A stretch of DNA of 64,000 bases from Astropecten irregularis (GCA_963971285.1 OZ020248.1:7006001-7070000); one strand, 5' to 3'. Shown: positions 52,471-61,487, counted from the first letter of the stretch. Notes: a model not told the origin generated them from the sequence alone. Program-made: numbers and translations.

Positions 52471-53004
52471 CTCGAACTTCAAAAATCATTTAAAAATATA
52501 CAGAACTCTCACAGCTGTTCAAGTTGTTCAAACAAAATGGACGCCACCATTCTGCTGATGCATGTGCAGCTATAAGAGCAGATAGTGTCCATTTTTTGAC
52601 ACCATACCACACTGAGGGGAAGCAGAATATTCCAAAGGTCACTTATTTGAAAAGAAAATTGAAAAATATCGCTCCTCTGCGAAATGGCAGGGGTTCGCAT
52701 CTGGGGTGTCGGCCATGTTTTTTGTACAGTTTTATAGGGGAAAGCATATAGCTTATTAACATGCTAAGATTTTGAACATGAGATTTCTCCATTCCACAAC
52801 ACCAAATCTGGTGTAAATCCTCTCTGTTACACACATTTCTTGCTTTATGTGTTCATCTGGGATCATTTTGCAGTGGACATAGCCACTTTGGGGTCCCACT
52901 TTGGGGGTGGATAAAGGATGGAAGGGGGGGGCTTGTCAAAGATTTTGAGGAGTGTTAAAATGTATATCTAATGACAAAAATAATGGCCTTTTGCTTCCAA
53001 TTAT
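52471..53004. other. Intergenic DNA, no gene recognised
   Basis: Short open frames on both strands overlap each other and show no domain. Contains a G-rich stretch near 52925. Nothing else supported. Confidence 0.5.
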
Positions 53005-53057
53005 AGTTTCGATGATCGTAACCCTATGTCAGACCTAGGGTTACGATCATCGCAACT
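53005..53057. repeat. Foldback sequence, 17-bp perfect arms
   Basis: CGATGATCGTAACCCTA at 53010-53026 pairs with its exact complement at 53036-53052 around a 9-base loop. Pairing continues with one mismatch to 53005 and 53057. The core 'gatgatcg' resembles the 'gcgatcatcg' of the foldback elements at 53827-54125, suggesting a related small element. Confidence 0.8.
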
Positions 53058-53174
53058 AGCTTCCACTGAGAATATTATTTTTTGTGTCACTTTTTAAGAC
53101 TTTAACTTAAGTTATTTTATATTCAGATACATTTTTTTACATTGCTATGTCGCGCAAACCCGCGCATCACATCG

Positions 53175-53300
53175 GCAGAGATGAGGTCGACTTGTCTCGG
53201 AGTCGAGTTCGGAGTTGTCTTTGCGGTCGAGCTGTCTCAGAGTCAAGTTGTCTTTGCGGTCGAGCTGTCTCGATTTGATTTGTCCCGTGGTCGACTTGTC
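53175..53300. repeat. Short degenerate minisatellite
   Basis: Repeats of 'gtcgagctgtctcagagtcaagttgtctttgcg'-like units (about 33 bp, two to four degenerate copies) with shorter 'gtcgacttgtct' variants at the ends. Confidence 0.6.
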
Positions 53301-53826
53301 TGACATTTCAATCAATACAATGCACTCCTAATTCTGCCAGAGTCTGAGTATCGTCCCAGGGTTCAATTTCAAGTCCTAACGTTAATTGGCCGAGGGACCT
53401 ATACATGTTCTTCCTCCGTGGTCCTACCTAGTCCTTTTTTTTTCCTAAAAATGGGCACAGAGACCTCCTATTCATGAGCACAGTGTCAGTTGGGTCAGCC
53501 AACTTGGTTTTTCAAATTGCACACTGGTACTCGGAAAAAAATTTGGGAAAAAAATAGGGAAAACATTATCTTTTCTTAAAAAAAATGTGAGTAAACCTTG
53601 TCATTATTAATTGGAATCTCCAATTCTCTCTTGGTCCATATATAGCTGGCCGCATGACATATTTTAGGATCGTTTTGGAGGTGAAACCACAGAATTGTGA
53701 CTTAGGGTAGAGGCAAAATGCAGCTCTTGCCACTCAAATGCAAACAAGGTACTTGGACCCTACTATTCCCAGATCATGTCCAAATGTTAAAAAAGGCGAT
53801 TTTTAGGGTCCAAGTTACTCGGACTA

Positions 53827-53975
53827 GGGGTCGATTTCACTAGCGCTTTGCGATCATCGTAAAGCCCAAATCCATCGCTATTACGGAAAATTGCTACGCA
53901 AAGTAGCGATCGATTTTCTGTTTAGGGATGGACTTGGGCTTTACGATGGTCGCAAAGCGTTAGTGAAATCGGCCC
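53827..53975. mobile_element. Foldback MITE, copy 1
   Basis: The sequence from 'ggggtcgatttcactagcgctttgcgatc' is mirrored by '...tcgcaaagcgttagtgaaatcggccc'. Nearly the whole 149 bp folds back with internal 'aaagcccaaatccatcgcta' arms. Non-coding. Confidence 0.8.
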
Positions 53976-53976
53976 T

Positions 53977-54125
53977 GGGGCCGATTTCACTAACGTTTTG
54001 CGATCATCGCTAGGCCCAAATCCATCGCTAAATGGAAAATTCCTACACAAAGTAGAGAGCAATTTTCCGTGTAGCGATGGATTTGGGCTTAGCGATGATC
54101 GCAAAGCGTTAGTGAAACCCGCCCC
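53977..54125. mobile_element. Foldback MITE, copy 2, adjacent
   Basis: Same family, one base after copy 1: 'ggggccgatttcactaacgttttgcgatc' mirrored by 'gatcgcaaagcgttagtgaaacccgcccc'. The two copies differ at about 10-15 percent of positions, so they are separate insertions or an old duplication. Confidence 0.8.
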
Positions 54126-54440
54126 CGGTCCTACCAAGTTTCCATCATTCATGACCAACTTAACCAACTATCAAGGCCGAGCAATTATACCTCCATCCTT
54201 TCATGCATTTATTCCCTTTTCAAATTTAAAGTTTGAACTTAGTTACTTTTAAAAATAGCAGAAATGTACAAGTTAGTGCCCGGTGGCTAAGTAACTAGTT
54301 TAAGATTACTTTTTAATTTGTTCATTTGCTACTTTCTGTCGCAACCTTCCTCCATCATGGTTGCAATTGAGTTGTTGTCTTTGTTTCACTGTCTTTATTT
54401 TCAAATTGTCAAGTTTACCAGTTTACCTTCATGTGCACAG

Positions 54441-54567
54441 GATATAAACTGTGAAGAAGATCAGAGCAAAATGTCTGGCGATCGGAACACCAGCTTTCAG
54501 CTCATCAAAGAGAAAATGAAGGAGAAGCGACGGAAAAGGACGACGGGGTCAAGACCACTCTCAAAAG
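54441..54567 (+). CDS. SGO1: Shugoshin-like, exon 1 (5' UTR plus first 32 codons)
   Basis: Shugoshin protects centromeric cohesin by recruiting PP2A. The exon follows an acceptor ('atgtgcacag'), and coding starts at ATG 54471, the first Met in frame. Residues 9-23 read FQLIKEKMKEKRRKR, which fits the basic N-terminal helix of vertebrate SGO1 (SFQDSL..IKKRMKEKRNK). The exon ends at 54567 with a weak donor, GTTGCT, leaving phase 1. That phase joins correctly to the exon at 55698, which supports the junction. Any upstream untranslated exon is unknown. Foldback elements crowd both sides: two end 316 bp upstream and two lie in the following intron. Confidence 0.72.
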
Positions 54568-54642
54568 GTTGCTTTTTATGTTTGTTTCATTTTACAAATG
54601 ATTGATATCCAACTCACGGAGGAACATAGTTCTACATGTACT

Positions 54643-54918
54643 GGGGCCAATACCGCCAATTTCATAGAGCTGCTAAGCACAAAAAATTGCTTAGCACAAA
54701 AATGGGTTGTCCAATAAAACAAACCACAACTGAAAATTTGATTTGATATTCGTAGTCAGCGAACAATAGCCAAAGAACAATTGCAAGTGATACACAACAC
54801 ATGGAAATTTGGTTGTTAATCCTATTTTTATTAATTAATTAATTATTAATTATTTATTAAGACAGAAATGTCATGCTTAGCGAATTTGTGTGCTAAACAG
54901 CTCTATGAAATTGGCCCC
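54643..54918. mobile_element. Foldback MITE in intron 1
   Basis: Starts 'ggggccaata' with 'atttcatagagctgctaagcaca' and ends 'gtgctaaacagctctatgaaattggcccc', an inverted copy. The interior has a second small inverted pair around 'aaaaattgcttagcac'. I associate this end sequence with sea star genomes. Non-coding. Confidence 0.8.
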
Positions 54919-55086
54919 TGTACAACTAACATTATCCTAAATGCCGTTACGGCTTAAACACTTTGCAATAAAGCAGAGTACAGTATCTGTACTTATTTTA
55001 ACCTGTAACTTTGCAAAATGAAAACGTTTGATGAAGGCCTGTTTTTCAGTTCAGCCCAAAATTTTACATTGTTGATCGATGCTGTG

Positions 55087-55681
55087 CGGCCCTATCTTGG
55101 CAAAAGGGTGTAACTCAATTTACACCATTTTTGAGATTAAAACTGTTTTGGGTAAAGTGAGGGCGCTTTTTCCATTGGGCGAAATCTCAAGTACGTACGA
55201 TGCATCGTTTTAAAGCTAGCATGTGATATCTCATTAAGGTCATTCACCGTAACTTCACATACATCTCTTTGCCAAAACAGAAACATGCAATATGAATTGT
55301 GTAACACAAGATACATCCTTTTGCCATAAAGATCATTGGCAGGAAATTGGCGTAACATAGATTTACACCCTTTTGCCAAGATAATGCATTCTTAATGAGC
55401 AATGCTTACTTGACATACACCCTTTTGCCAAAAATGTGTTGAGATGGTCAACATTGATTGTGCTGTCAAAGGGGAGTATCGACTTTAAAATGCCTCTAAT
55501 GTGAAAAATAATCATAGAAAATGGGTGAAACTTAAAATATACCTTCTGTATGTCATAAATATTTTTTTCAGCAACTTTTTCCCGGAATTAAATTGGCCAG
55601 AAAAAAGTGGTACTAATCTTCAAAGCCGTTTTTCTCAGAACATGATTTTTCGAGATACACCCTTTTGCCAAGATAGGGCCG
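55087..55681. mobile_element. Foldback element with perfect 26-bp terminal inverted repeats
   Basis: The first 26 bases (55087-55112, containing CTATCTTGGCAAAAGGGTG) are exactly mirrored at 55656-55681. The flanks 'tgctgtg' and 'tgttgtg' may be an imperfect 7-8 bp target duplication, which would suit a hAT-type origin. The internal motif TTGGCAAAAGGGTG or its complement recurs near 55365 and 55421, with partial copies near 55270 and 55320. It ends 16 bp before the acceptor of the shugoshin coiled-coil exon. Non-autonomous. Confidence 0.85.
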
Positions 55682-55697
55682 TGTTGTGAATCCACAG

Positions 55698-55853
55698 GGG
55701 CCAATGCATCAGTCGTCCTCGATTGGGAAGGCAGCCTAAAAGACAACAACCGGAAACTGGCCAAGGAGCTGGCCCGCTCCATAGCTCCAAGCACGACTCA
55801 CAGATTGCTCGAAAGACAATCTTTGAACTCCGGCGAGAGAAACAGCTCCTCCA
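55698..55853 (+). CDS. SGO1: Shugoshin-like, exon 2 (coiled coil), frame broken
   Basis: This exon encodes the coiled coil through which shugoshin dimerises and binds PP2A-B56. From the acceptor 'aatccacag' in the phase set by exon 1 it reads LKDNNRKLAKELARS. The second Asn of DNN aligns with Asn61 of human SGO1, a residue needed for PP2A binding. The frame then fails at an 8-bp imperfect duplication (55776-55783 GCTCCATA, 55784-55791 GCTCCAAG). After it, the +1 frame continues with SQIARKTIFELRREKQLL, which fits the human segment ending QLRKE without a gap if one 8-bp copy is ignored. The exon ends at CA|GTAAGG (55853). Even with the frame restored this gives phase 2, while the next exon needs phase 0. 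Confidence 0.72.
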
Positions 55854-56755
55854 GTAAGGGCGCCAATGCAACAATGCTCTCTGACAAAGAATGCGTGATG
55901 AATGCACAGCGAAGAATCCCTTACACGAATTGGCACGAAACGGTCGCAAGAGGGCGTCACGATCATATCATCATGTGACGTCATCGCACTGGCCAAAAAT
56001 GGAAGTTCTCATGAATGAAACTGACGCGCATGGGAACATACTCAGCGATGCCCACTCTAACCATAGTTACTTCGACAGACCTCGCCACGATCTTTCGAAT
56101 GGTACCAAAAACATACATTTGTACATTTCTTCGACCTTTTGACCATTTTTGGTGGTGTCACCCGACGTTCGACAACTCACGGACACCGCGATCGTATTTG
56201 AACTTTGGTGAGCTGTATTTTTGTTTTACCGCGAAACCGCGCCACCGTCTGAGAGTGATTGTTGGGTCGTTGAATATTCATATAACGTGTGTTGGGTCTA
56301 TTCACTGATCTATACAATAGATCAGTGGGTCTATTGGTTGTGTATGCTGAGAGCGCCACATGAATATGCATAGAATTGCATGGTCATCCGGAGATGTCGT
56401 ACGGCCGACTGTTGATCGTTGCGTAGTCGTACACCGCGTGTGTTTGAATAGGCACATCGCGTAATGCGTGCCCCGTACGTGTCTGCAACGGCCCTGCGTG
56501 CGGCGCGTGCGTAACGAGTTGGGCCAGCACATGGTTTCCGTGACGTCACGAGCACGGCCTCGCGCGTTGACCAATCAGCGCGGCGCTTTTTACACACGGC
56601 ACTGTTTCCATCCGTGTTACAGTGCATATGGGGAATTTTTCGCTGTGTGACGGCAGATCGTCCGAATGGCCAAGTATCTAGCTTTATCCAGCTCCATTTT
56701 TCATCCACACATTTAGGTTTGTTAAGAATCTGAAAATTGTCGCCTTTTCTTACAG
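55854..56755 (+). other. Intron 2 of the shugoshin-like gene
   Basis: About 900 bp. It holds a perfect inverted repeat at 56303-56313 and 56317-56327 (CACTGATCTAT, loop ACA) and a CpG-rich patch. A small undetected exon of 3n+1 bases here would be one way to reconcile the phase mismatch between exons 2 and 3; I could not find a convincing one. Confidence 0.5.
56390..56640 (+). promoter_or_regulatory. CpG-rich candidate internal promoter
   Basis: CG-dense stretch unlike the AT-rich surroundings, with a consensus cAMP-response element TGACGTCAC at 56541-56549 and a CCAAT box in CCAATCAG at 56571-56578. It lies about 180-200 bp upstream of exon 3. Transcripts starting here would omit the coiled-coil exons. 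It could also serve antisense transcription or be a foreign insert. Confidence 0.35.
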
Positions 56756-56952
56756 AAACGCTTCGGTAACATCGAGCAGGTTCTGACCAAGGTGACCACA
56801 AGCCTGCTGGACGCTGTGACCTCTCTCAGTCAGGCCATTGACCATTGTTCCTCGTTGCCGATACAGGGAAGCAGCATGGGAATCACACCGAGGTCATCCG
56901 TCACGTCTGATGATGATTCATTTCTCATTGTGCAGCAGAACGCTGAACAAGG
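56756..56952 (+). CDS. SGO1: Shugoshin-like, exon 3
   Basis: Good acceptor (cgccttttcttacag) and donor (GG|GTAAGG). Only phase 0 is open: KRFGNIEQVLTKVTTSLLDAV, then TSLSQAIDHC and a Ser-rich tail ending in SDDDSFLIVQQNAEQG. The amphipathic start would continue the coiled coil naturally after exon 2's LLQ. The Ser/Asp segment resembles low-complexity regulatory regions found after the coiled coil in shugoshins. The exon ends in phase 2, which fits exon 4 exactly. On its own it has no family signature; it is assigned by position, phase and composition. Confidence 0.6.
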
Positions 56953-57094
56953 GTAAGGGTTTGCAGCTTTAAATGGATTCTTACTGACCCTATATAATCC
57001 CTTCAAAATCTTGGCTCGTTACATGCCCTTTTCAATGCATGCATGTCACTCACTATCTGCCTGTCTCATTTGATTTCTTTTACTGTGCATGTAG

Positions 57095-57372
57095 GCCTTC
57101 CACTAATTGCAGAAAGGCTGAGTTATTGTCAAGTGCCATACAGGATGCGGCCTCAAAGGTGATGCAAGCAGCTTCCGACGCAACGGCCACCATCGACCAA
57201 TCAGAGCCTGCTCCTGAACCCGACAAATCCCAGCCGGTCATGTGGGCCAGCCAATCAGATGAAGGCACTAAGGGCCAATCAGAGCAGCCCGTTGCACGTC
57301 AAAGTTCCGACAAGTTGATAGATTTTGAGGGTGGAGATCTCAATTTGGAGTTTCCATCATTAGATGAAGTGG
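57095..57372 (+). CDS. SGO1: Shugoshin-like, exon 4, left part (interrupted)
   Basis: The acceptor 'ctgtgcatgtag' gives GPSTNCRKAELLSS in the phase left by exon 3. It continues through AIQDAASKVMQAASDATATI and an acidic, polar region to FPSLDEV. At 57373 a hAT element interrupts the codon series, and an in-frame TAA follows at 57381-57383 inside the element. The reading frame resumes at 59090. Without the insert the exon is 311 nt and ends in phase 1. As it stands the product would be truncated before the SGO box. Confidence 0.7.
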
Positions 57373-59081
57373 CAGAGTTGTAACCAAGTCATTTTTTCTC
57401 AAGTCAAGTCAAGTCGCAAGTCATTCTGTCTCCGAGTCAAGTCACAAGTCATTTTGTCGCAAGTCAAGTCAAGTCGCAAGTCATTTCGTCGCAAGTCAAT
57501 TCAAGTCACAAGTCATTTCGTCGCAAGTCAAGTCAAGTCAACAAGTCAAACATAAAATATTTTGCCCCAAAACATAAACTACTCGGCACAGTCTTTGCTG
57601 CAGATGGGAAAACATTTAATAAAAGGTGGCCGTTGAATAAAAGAAGGGACATCTAACACGTTAGAGGGTGCATAATTATGAAACAAGAATAAAGAGCTTT
57701 TAAAGATCGGCCTGTTGTATATGCGCTGTGTGTTTACTAAAAAGACACCAGCTTCATGTTACAAAAGTTGGGCATGGAGCGTGTGATTGTGAATAAAATG
57801 GCAGCCCCCATGCCATGACAACTTGAAGTTGACACGGTGAGTCTGTTCCATTTTACTGGTAGGCCTAGAGATTAAACCCATAAACACAACACGGCTGAAA
57901 CTTGTTTTTCGATCGTCAAAAAATTCATATAAATAAATATAAAACATTAAAAAAATCATAGCGAAAATATCACATTGTAAAGTGATCGCGAATTAAATTT
58001 TAGATAAAGAATAATTTATTGAAACACCTATACTTCAGCGAAAAATTATATCAAAACTAATCGATAGCTGACGTTAGCTTTCGGCCTTCCTCCATGCTAG
58101 TACTAACTTGTTACGACGTGCGTTCCTGTCGTTCCATTTTAATAATCCAACATCATAATGATCCTGCCATTTGCGAGTTATAAAACTTATAAGCACAAGC
58201 AAAATGAACATTCACTGTAGGTTATGGAAGATTTCCTTACCCAGCGAAACAAAAAAATAGGTCCTAATGTCGGAAATCAATGTCCTCTACGATCAGCAGA
58301 AACACTCGCTTCGTGTTCCCTACACACATCCATGGCACAAAACATACCGTGGATGCAATGGAAGTCTGGTTACGGAATCACATAATAGTAAACTAGAGAC
58401 GAGACTCAAGAGTAGTCAAGAACCAGACATAGTAAACTTGTATCAGTCGATATCATGGGAACCTTTACGCGAAAAGCTTTCCCACGTCCACCGGTAATAA
58501 ACAACATTACTCGTCTCTCGTGTGTACACGGCCGGCGCTAGGCTACACATGCACGTGAGCTGAATCATTCGAAGCTATCGAGCAAATCATTACGCCATAC
58601 GTACTTAAAATACCCCGGTAGTTAAAGTAATCCGAAGACTGAGGCAAGTCTAATAATTCCGAGCACAACTGAGGCCCATCGTTTCTCGCAGCAGCGTATA
58701 CCGCATGGTCGCTATGTACTATAGGCACCGTGCGATCGTGATATGTCGACCGTTGTGTGAGCTCTGTCGCCCGTATACGTGCTGTGTAAGTTTTACGCTA
58801 CAGAACATTGTTTCGGTGCTTTACGTCAAAAAAAGTTAACTTTTCTTCTTTCGGGAGGCAAATCATTTAAAATACACGATGGTCTAATGTTGACTTGCAA
58901 GTCATTTCTTTTATAGTCCAGTCATTTTAGCTCAAGTCAAGTCAAGTCGCAAGTCATTTTGGTTCAAGTCAAGTCAAGTCGCAAGTCATTTTGGCTCAAG
59001 TCAAGTCAAGTCGCAAGTCACTAAAATCAGTGACTCGAGTCGGACTCGAGTCCAAGTCACCGACTCGAGTCAACAACTCTG
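57373..59081. mobile_element. Non-autonomous hAT-type element inside shugoshin exon 4
   Basis: Ends are CAGAGTTGT and its exact complement ACAACTCTG, a typical hAT terminal pattern. The flanks 57365-57372 and 59082-59089 are both TGAAGTGG, an intact 8-bp target duplication of hAT length. Subterminal arrays of 'caagtcaagtc' (57384-57552 and about 58912-59040) and 'gactcgagtc' near the right end are typical transposase-binding repeats. The ~1.3-kb interior has no long ORF and no transposase motif, so mobility would need a helper. The intact duplication indicates a fairly recent insertion. Confidence 0.88.
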
Positions 59082-59089
59082 TGAAGTGG

Positions 59090-59122
59090 ATATCCCGTTG
59101 CCATTCAGGGATGAATCAGCAG
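59090..59122 (+). CDS. SGO1: Shugoshin-like, exon 4, right part
   Basis: Joined to 57372, these 33 bases continue the frame as DIPLPFRDESA plus one base, ending at a donor (AG|GTACGA). The phase 1 left over fits exon 5. The agreement of frame and phase after removing the transposon and one target copy is the main evidence that this is a split exon. Confidence 0.72.
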
Positions 59123-59308
59123 GTACGATCTGAATACCTTTTGACCTTTTAGAAGCTTGAGCTGTTGATTAACCTTAATACATGTACCTGTACGTAGATT
59201 CCACTTGTTTATCGTGACTTTTTGACTAAATATCTCTTAGATAGCACAAATCCCACACTATGAGGTCTTTCTGGGACTGTACTGTACATGTTATGTTGTC
59301 TTTTCCAG

Positions 59309-60056
59309 ATGTTGGCAGTTCAAGACGTGGGTTCGGCCTTCTCAATCCACCCGTGAAAAGTTCATCGGCCGCAGGTTCACAACGTGCCACCTCTTGTATC
59401 ACGCCGGAAAGACCTGAGGAGCCAGCAAACAGAACCTTTGAAGTCGTCAGTCCTGAAGAATCGCCGGCAAGCTCAGCATTGCCCGAGAGATATGTCCATT
59501 CGCCACCAGGGGAATCTTCTCATTACAGGACTCTTGACATGGAGCTGACTGCTGTGACAAACGATTCCATGTCGGCATCACAGGATGAAGCCAACAAGAG
59601 TATGGCCAACAAGTCACGCTTCAATCATGACGACCAGATCACCAGACCGTTGGGAAACATCCAATCAGAGAAGAAGGCAACTAAAACACAAACAAAGCCA
59701 CCCGCAAATGCTACCAAGAGCAAGTTGCAAAAGCCCGAAAAGGAGTCTGGAAAAACAGGCAAGGAGCTTGAAGAACCTGGCAAGACATGTCACGTGAAGA
59801 AATCCAAGGATGCCATCAAGAAGGCCTCACAGAAATACCAGAACGGCATCCTGGCATTGGAGTCTGATTTGGGAGTAATTGATTTGTCAGCAGGAGAAAG
59901 CTTCTCTTCACCTCCACCACTTATGAATCAGACTATTTCAAAGCCGACTAATATTCTGACAGGGTTAGCCAACTCTAACCAACCTCTCTCTGATGAAGTG
60001 ATCACCAGAAGCAGACGTTACCCGCCTGTTTGTTACAGGGAGCCCAGACTGAATCG
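59309..60056 (+). CDS. SGO1: Shugoshin-like, exon 5 (long basic region and SGO box)
   Basis: Acceptor 'tgtcttttccag' and donor CG|GTAAGT are strong. About 249 codons: DVGSSRRGFGLLNPP, a Ser/Pro/Glu-rich part, a Lys-rich stretch (KSKLQKPEKESGKTGKELEE), then DAIKKASQKYQNG, and finally TRSRRYPPVCYREPRLN. The last segment fits the conserved C-terminal SGO box (basic residues then Y-K/R-EP-x-L), which binds phosphorylated histone H2A at inner centromeres. Intact, with no stop. This is the best single piece of evidence, with exon 1, that the gene is a shugoshin. Confidence 0.78.
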
Positions 60057-60158
60057 GTAAGTTGCAGTTTAACAAAATGTTTACTAAGTCAAGTAATTAA
60101 AAAAAAATATTATTTGTATCCTCATCATTTTAATGTTTTTCCACATCGCTTGGTACAG

Positions 60159-60207
60159 AAGAGTGGGAAATGAAGAAGACTTCAAGCAGATGACAAGGAA
60201 CAAAAAG
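60159..60207 (+). CDS. SGO1: Shugoshin-like, exon 6
   Basis: 49 nt between 'cgcttggtacag' and GTGAGT. It completes the Arg codon from exon 5 and reads RVGNEEDFKQMTRNKK, the continuation of the SGO box where relatives have KLRRGDPF. It ends in phase 0, matching the last exon. Confidence 0.72.
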
Positions 60208-60487
60208 GTGAGTTGTGTCAAATTTCCACCGTGACAGCCATTGTTCAGCAAAAGAGACAACATTGATCATTTGAGGACGCATGTGCAAGAAATCGTTCTT
60301 GTCCCAAAACCTGGGGGAAAGAATTAATGCACCTGTTGACTTGAAGGCAATTAGGGGTTGGCTCTAAGATTGAGAGATAATATCTCCTAGAATATCTTTT
60401 GCTCGATTTGGATGCATTCATTTAGCTTCCACAGGGTAGCCCTGACCTGAGAAAGGTCGTATGTACAGCACAAAACAAGCAAGAGGC

Positions 60488-60551
60488 AGTGGCGGATCTA
60501 GGGGGGGGGGGGGTTAGGGGGTTTAAACCCCCCCTTGGGTTCCCAATTTTT

Positions 60552-60582
<31 letters not shown>

Positions 60583-60640
60583 CACAAGTCAAATTGATAA
60601 AGCTCCCCAGCTCCCTACCACAGAGGGGGGGGGGGGCTAA
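60488..60640 (+). mobile_element. Possible hAT-like element end with G and A tracts
   Basis: 'cagtggcggatctagggggg' is a sequence I associate with hAT-type element termini. It is followed by 'ttagggggtttaaacccccc' (self-complementary), a long A-tract and another G-tract. No right end is found. The tandem duplication described below starts inside it, at 60492. Confidence 0.35.
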
Positions 60641-60682
60641 CTTTTCTTCTTTTTTTTTCATCTGTCTTTGATTTGTCTACAG

Positions 60683-60763
60683 GTAGGACAGCGCAAAGCC
60701 CTTGGGACAGTGACTAACATAGTTAAAAGAGCTGTACGACGAAGTTGGCTGATGGACGGTTGA
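60683..60763 (+). CDS. SGO1: Shugoshin-like, terminal exon 7 (destruction box)
   Basis: Acceptor 'tttgatttgtctacag'; 26 codons then TGA at 60761-60763. It reads VGQRKALGTVTNIVKRAVRR and ends SWLMDG. RKALGTVTN is a full RxxLxxxxN destruction box, as recognised by APC/C, and nearly the same as the one in securin. Vertebrate shugoshins are also APC/C substrates in mitotic exit. The exon lies within the first copy of a tandem duplication. Confidence 0.75.
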   Translation, partial: VGQRKALGTVTNIVKRAVRRSWLMDG

Positions 60764-61481
60764 TGGAGAGAGTATTCTGGCAAGAACAATAGTTTAATAC
60801 TCATAGTCTGTCAATGAGCATGCGATCTCACTTGCTATTATAATGCCTGTATATATCGTTCTTTGCAAATGAATGCGACAGAAAAATCTTTCTTTCTTGA
60901 CAATGTGTACAGGTATAAACCCACACTAGTTTTTTAATTCCAAAAAATGTCAAGAAATGTCCGTTGTTGTTCATCCGTTGATCAATTGAGTTTGCAGATT
61001 TGAGACCAATGTACGTTGAAATTTGTTTTGATGTTTTTGTCACTTTTTTGTAAATTAAGGAATTTTTTATTTTTTTTTTTTTTGCTGAGAGATTGTATTT
61101 ATGTACATGTATTTAAAAAGCGAATTTTTGATTCGGAGGATTTTTTTGTAGAGATGTTGATTACTTGAATCATTTTACAAAAAATCACCAGTAATTGCTC
61201 TCAAGTGATATTCACTTGGGTTGGATTTGCACCTGTAACCTCTCACTTTCAAGCGCAGATTTCGGAGTATTTGGTGCAGATTCAATAAGTAATGCGGATT
61301 AATCCATTGTGACCCCAAATTCCTGACACGAAATGCAAGCAAAATAGAGATGCAAAATCACAAATTGTTGACAGTTCCATAGTGAGCAGTTTAATAACCA
61401 AATATCAAAATGATATTTTTACTCATTATTTATACTATTATTCCAGTTAAAAATGTTGACATAATTTAATGCGTTCTAAAT

Positions 61482-61487
61482 AATAAA
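61482..61487 (+). terminator. Poly(A) signal AATAAA, copy 1
   Basis: Only clear AATAAA downstream of the stop in copy 1, about 720 bases after it. Usage is not shown. Confidence 0.4.

Noticed and set aside
55635..55996. Overlapping - strand ORFs opposite shugoshin exon 2
   Set aside because: They are antisense shadows of the exon and its flanks with no recognised domain.
56331..56801. 156-codon ORF on the - strand
   Set aside because: It lies in the CG-rich patch, where stops are rare, and runs antisense into exon 3; no domain recognised.
57373..59081. Transposase gene inside the hAT element
   Set aside because: The longest frames are under 80 codons and show no transposase motif; the element is non-autonomous.
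60828..61043. 71-codon - strand ORF, repeated at 61939-62154
   Set aside because: Antisense to the duplicated 3' UTR; present twice only because the DNA is duplicated.
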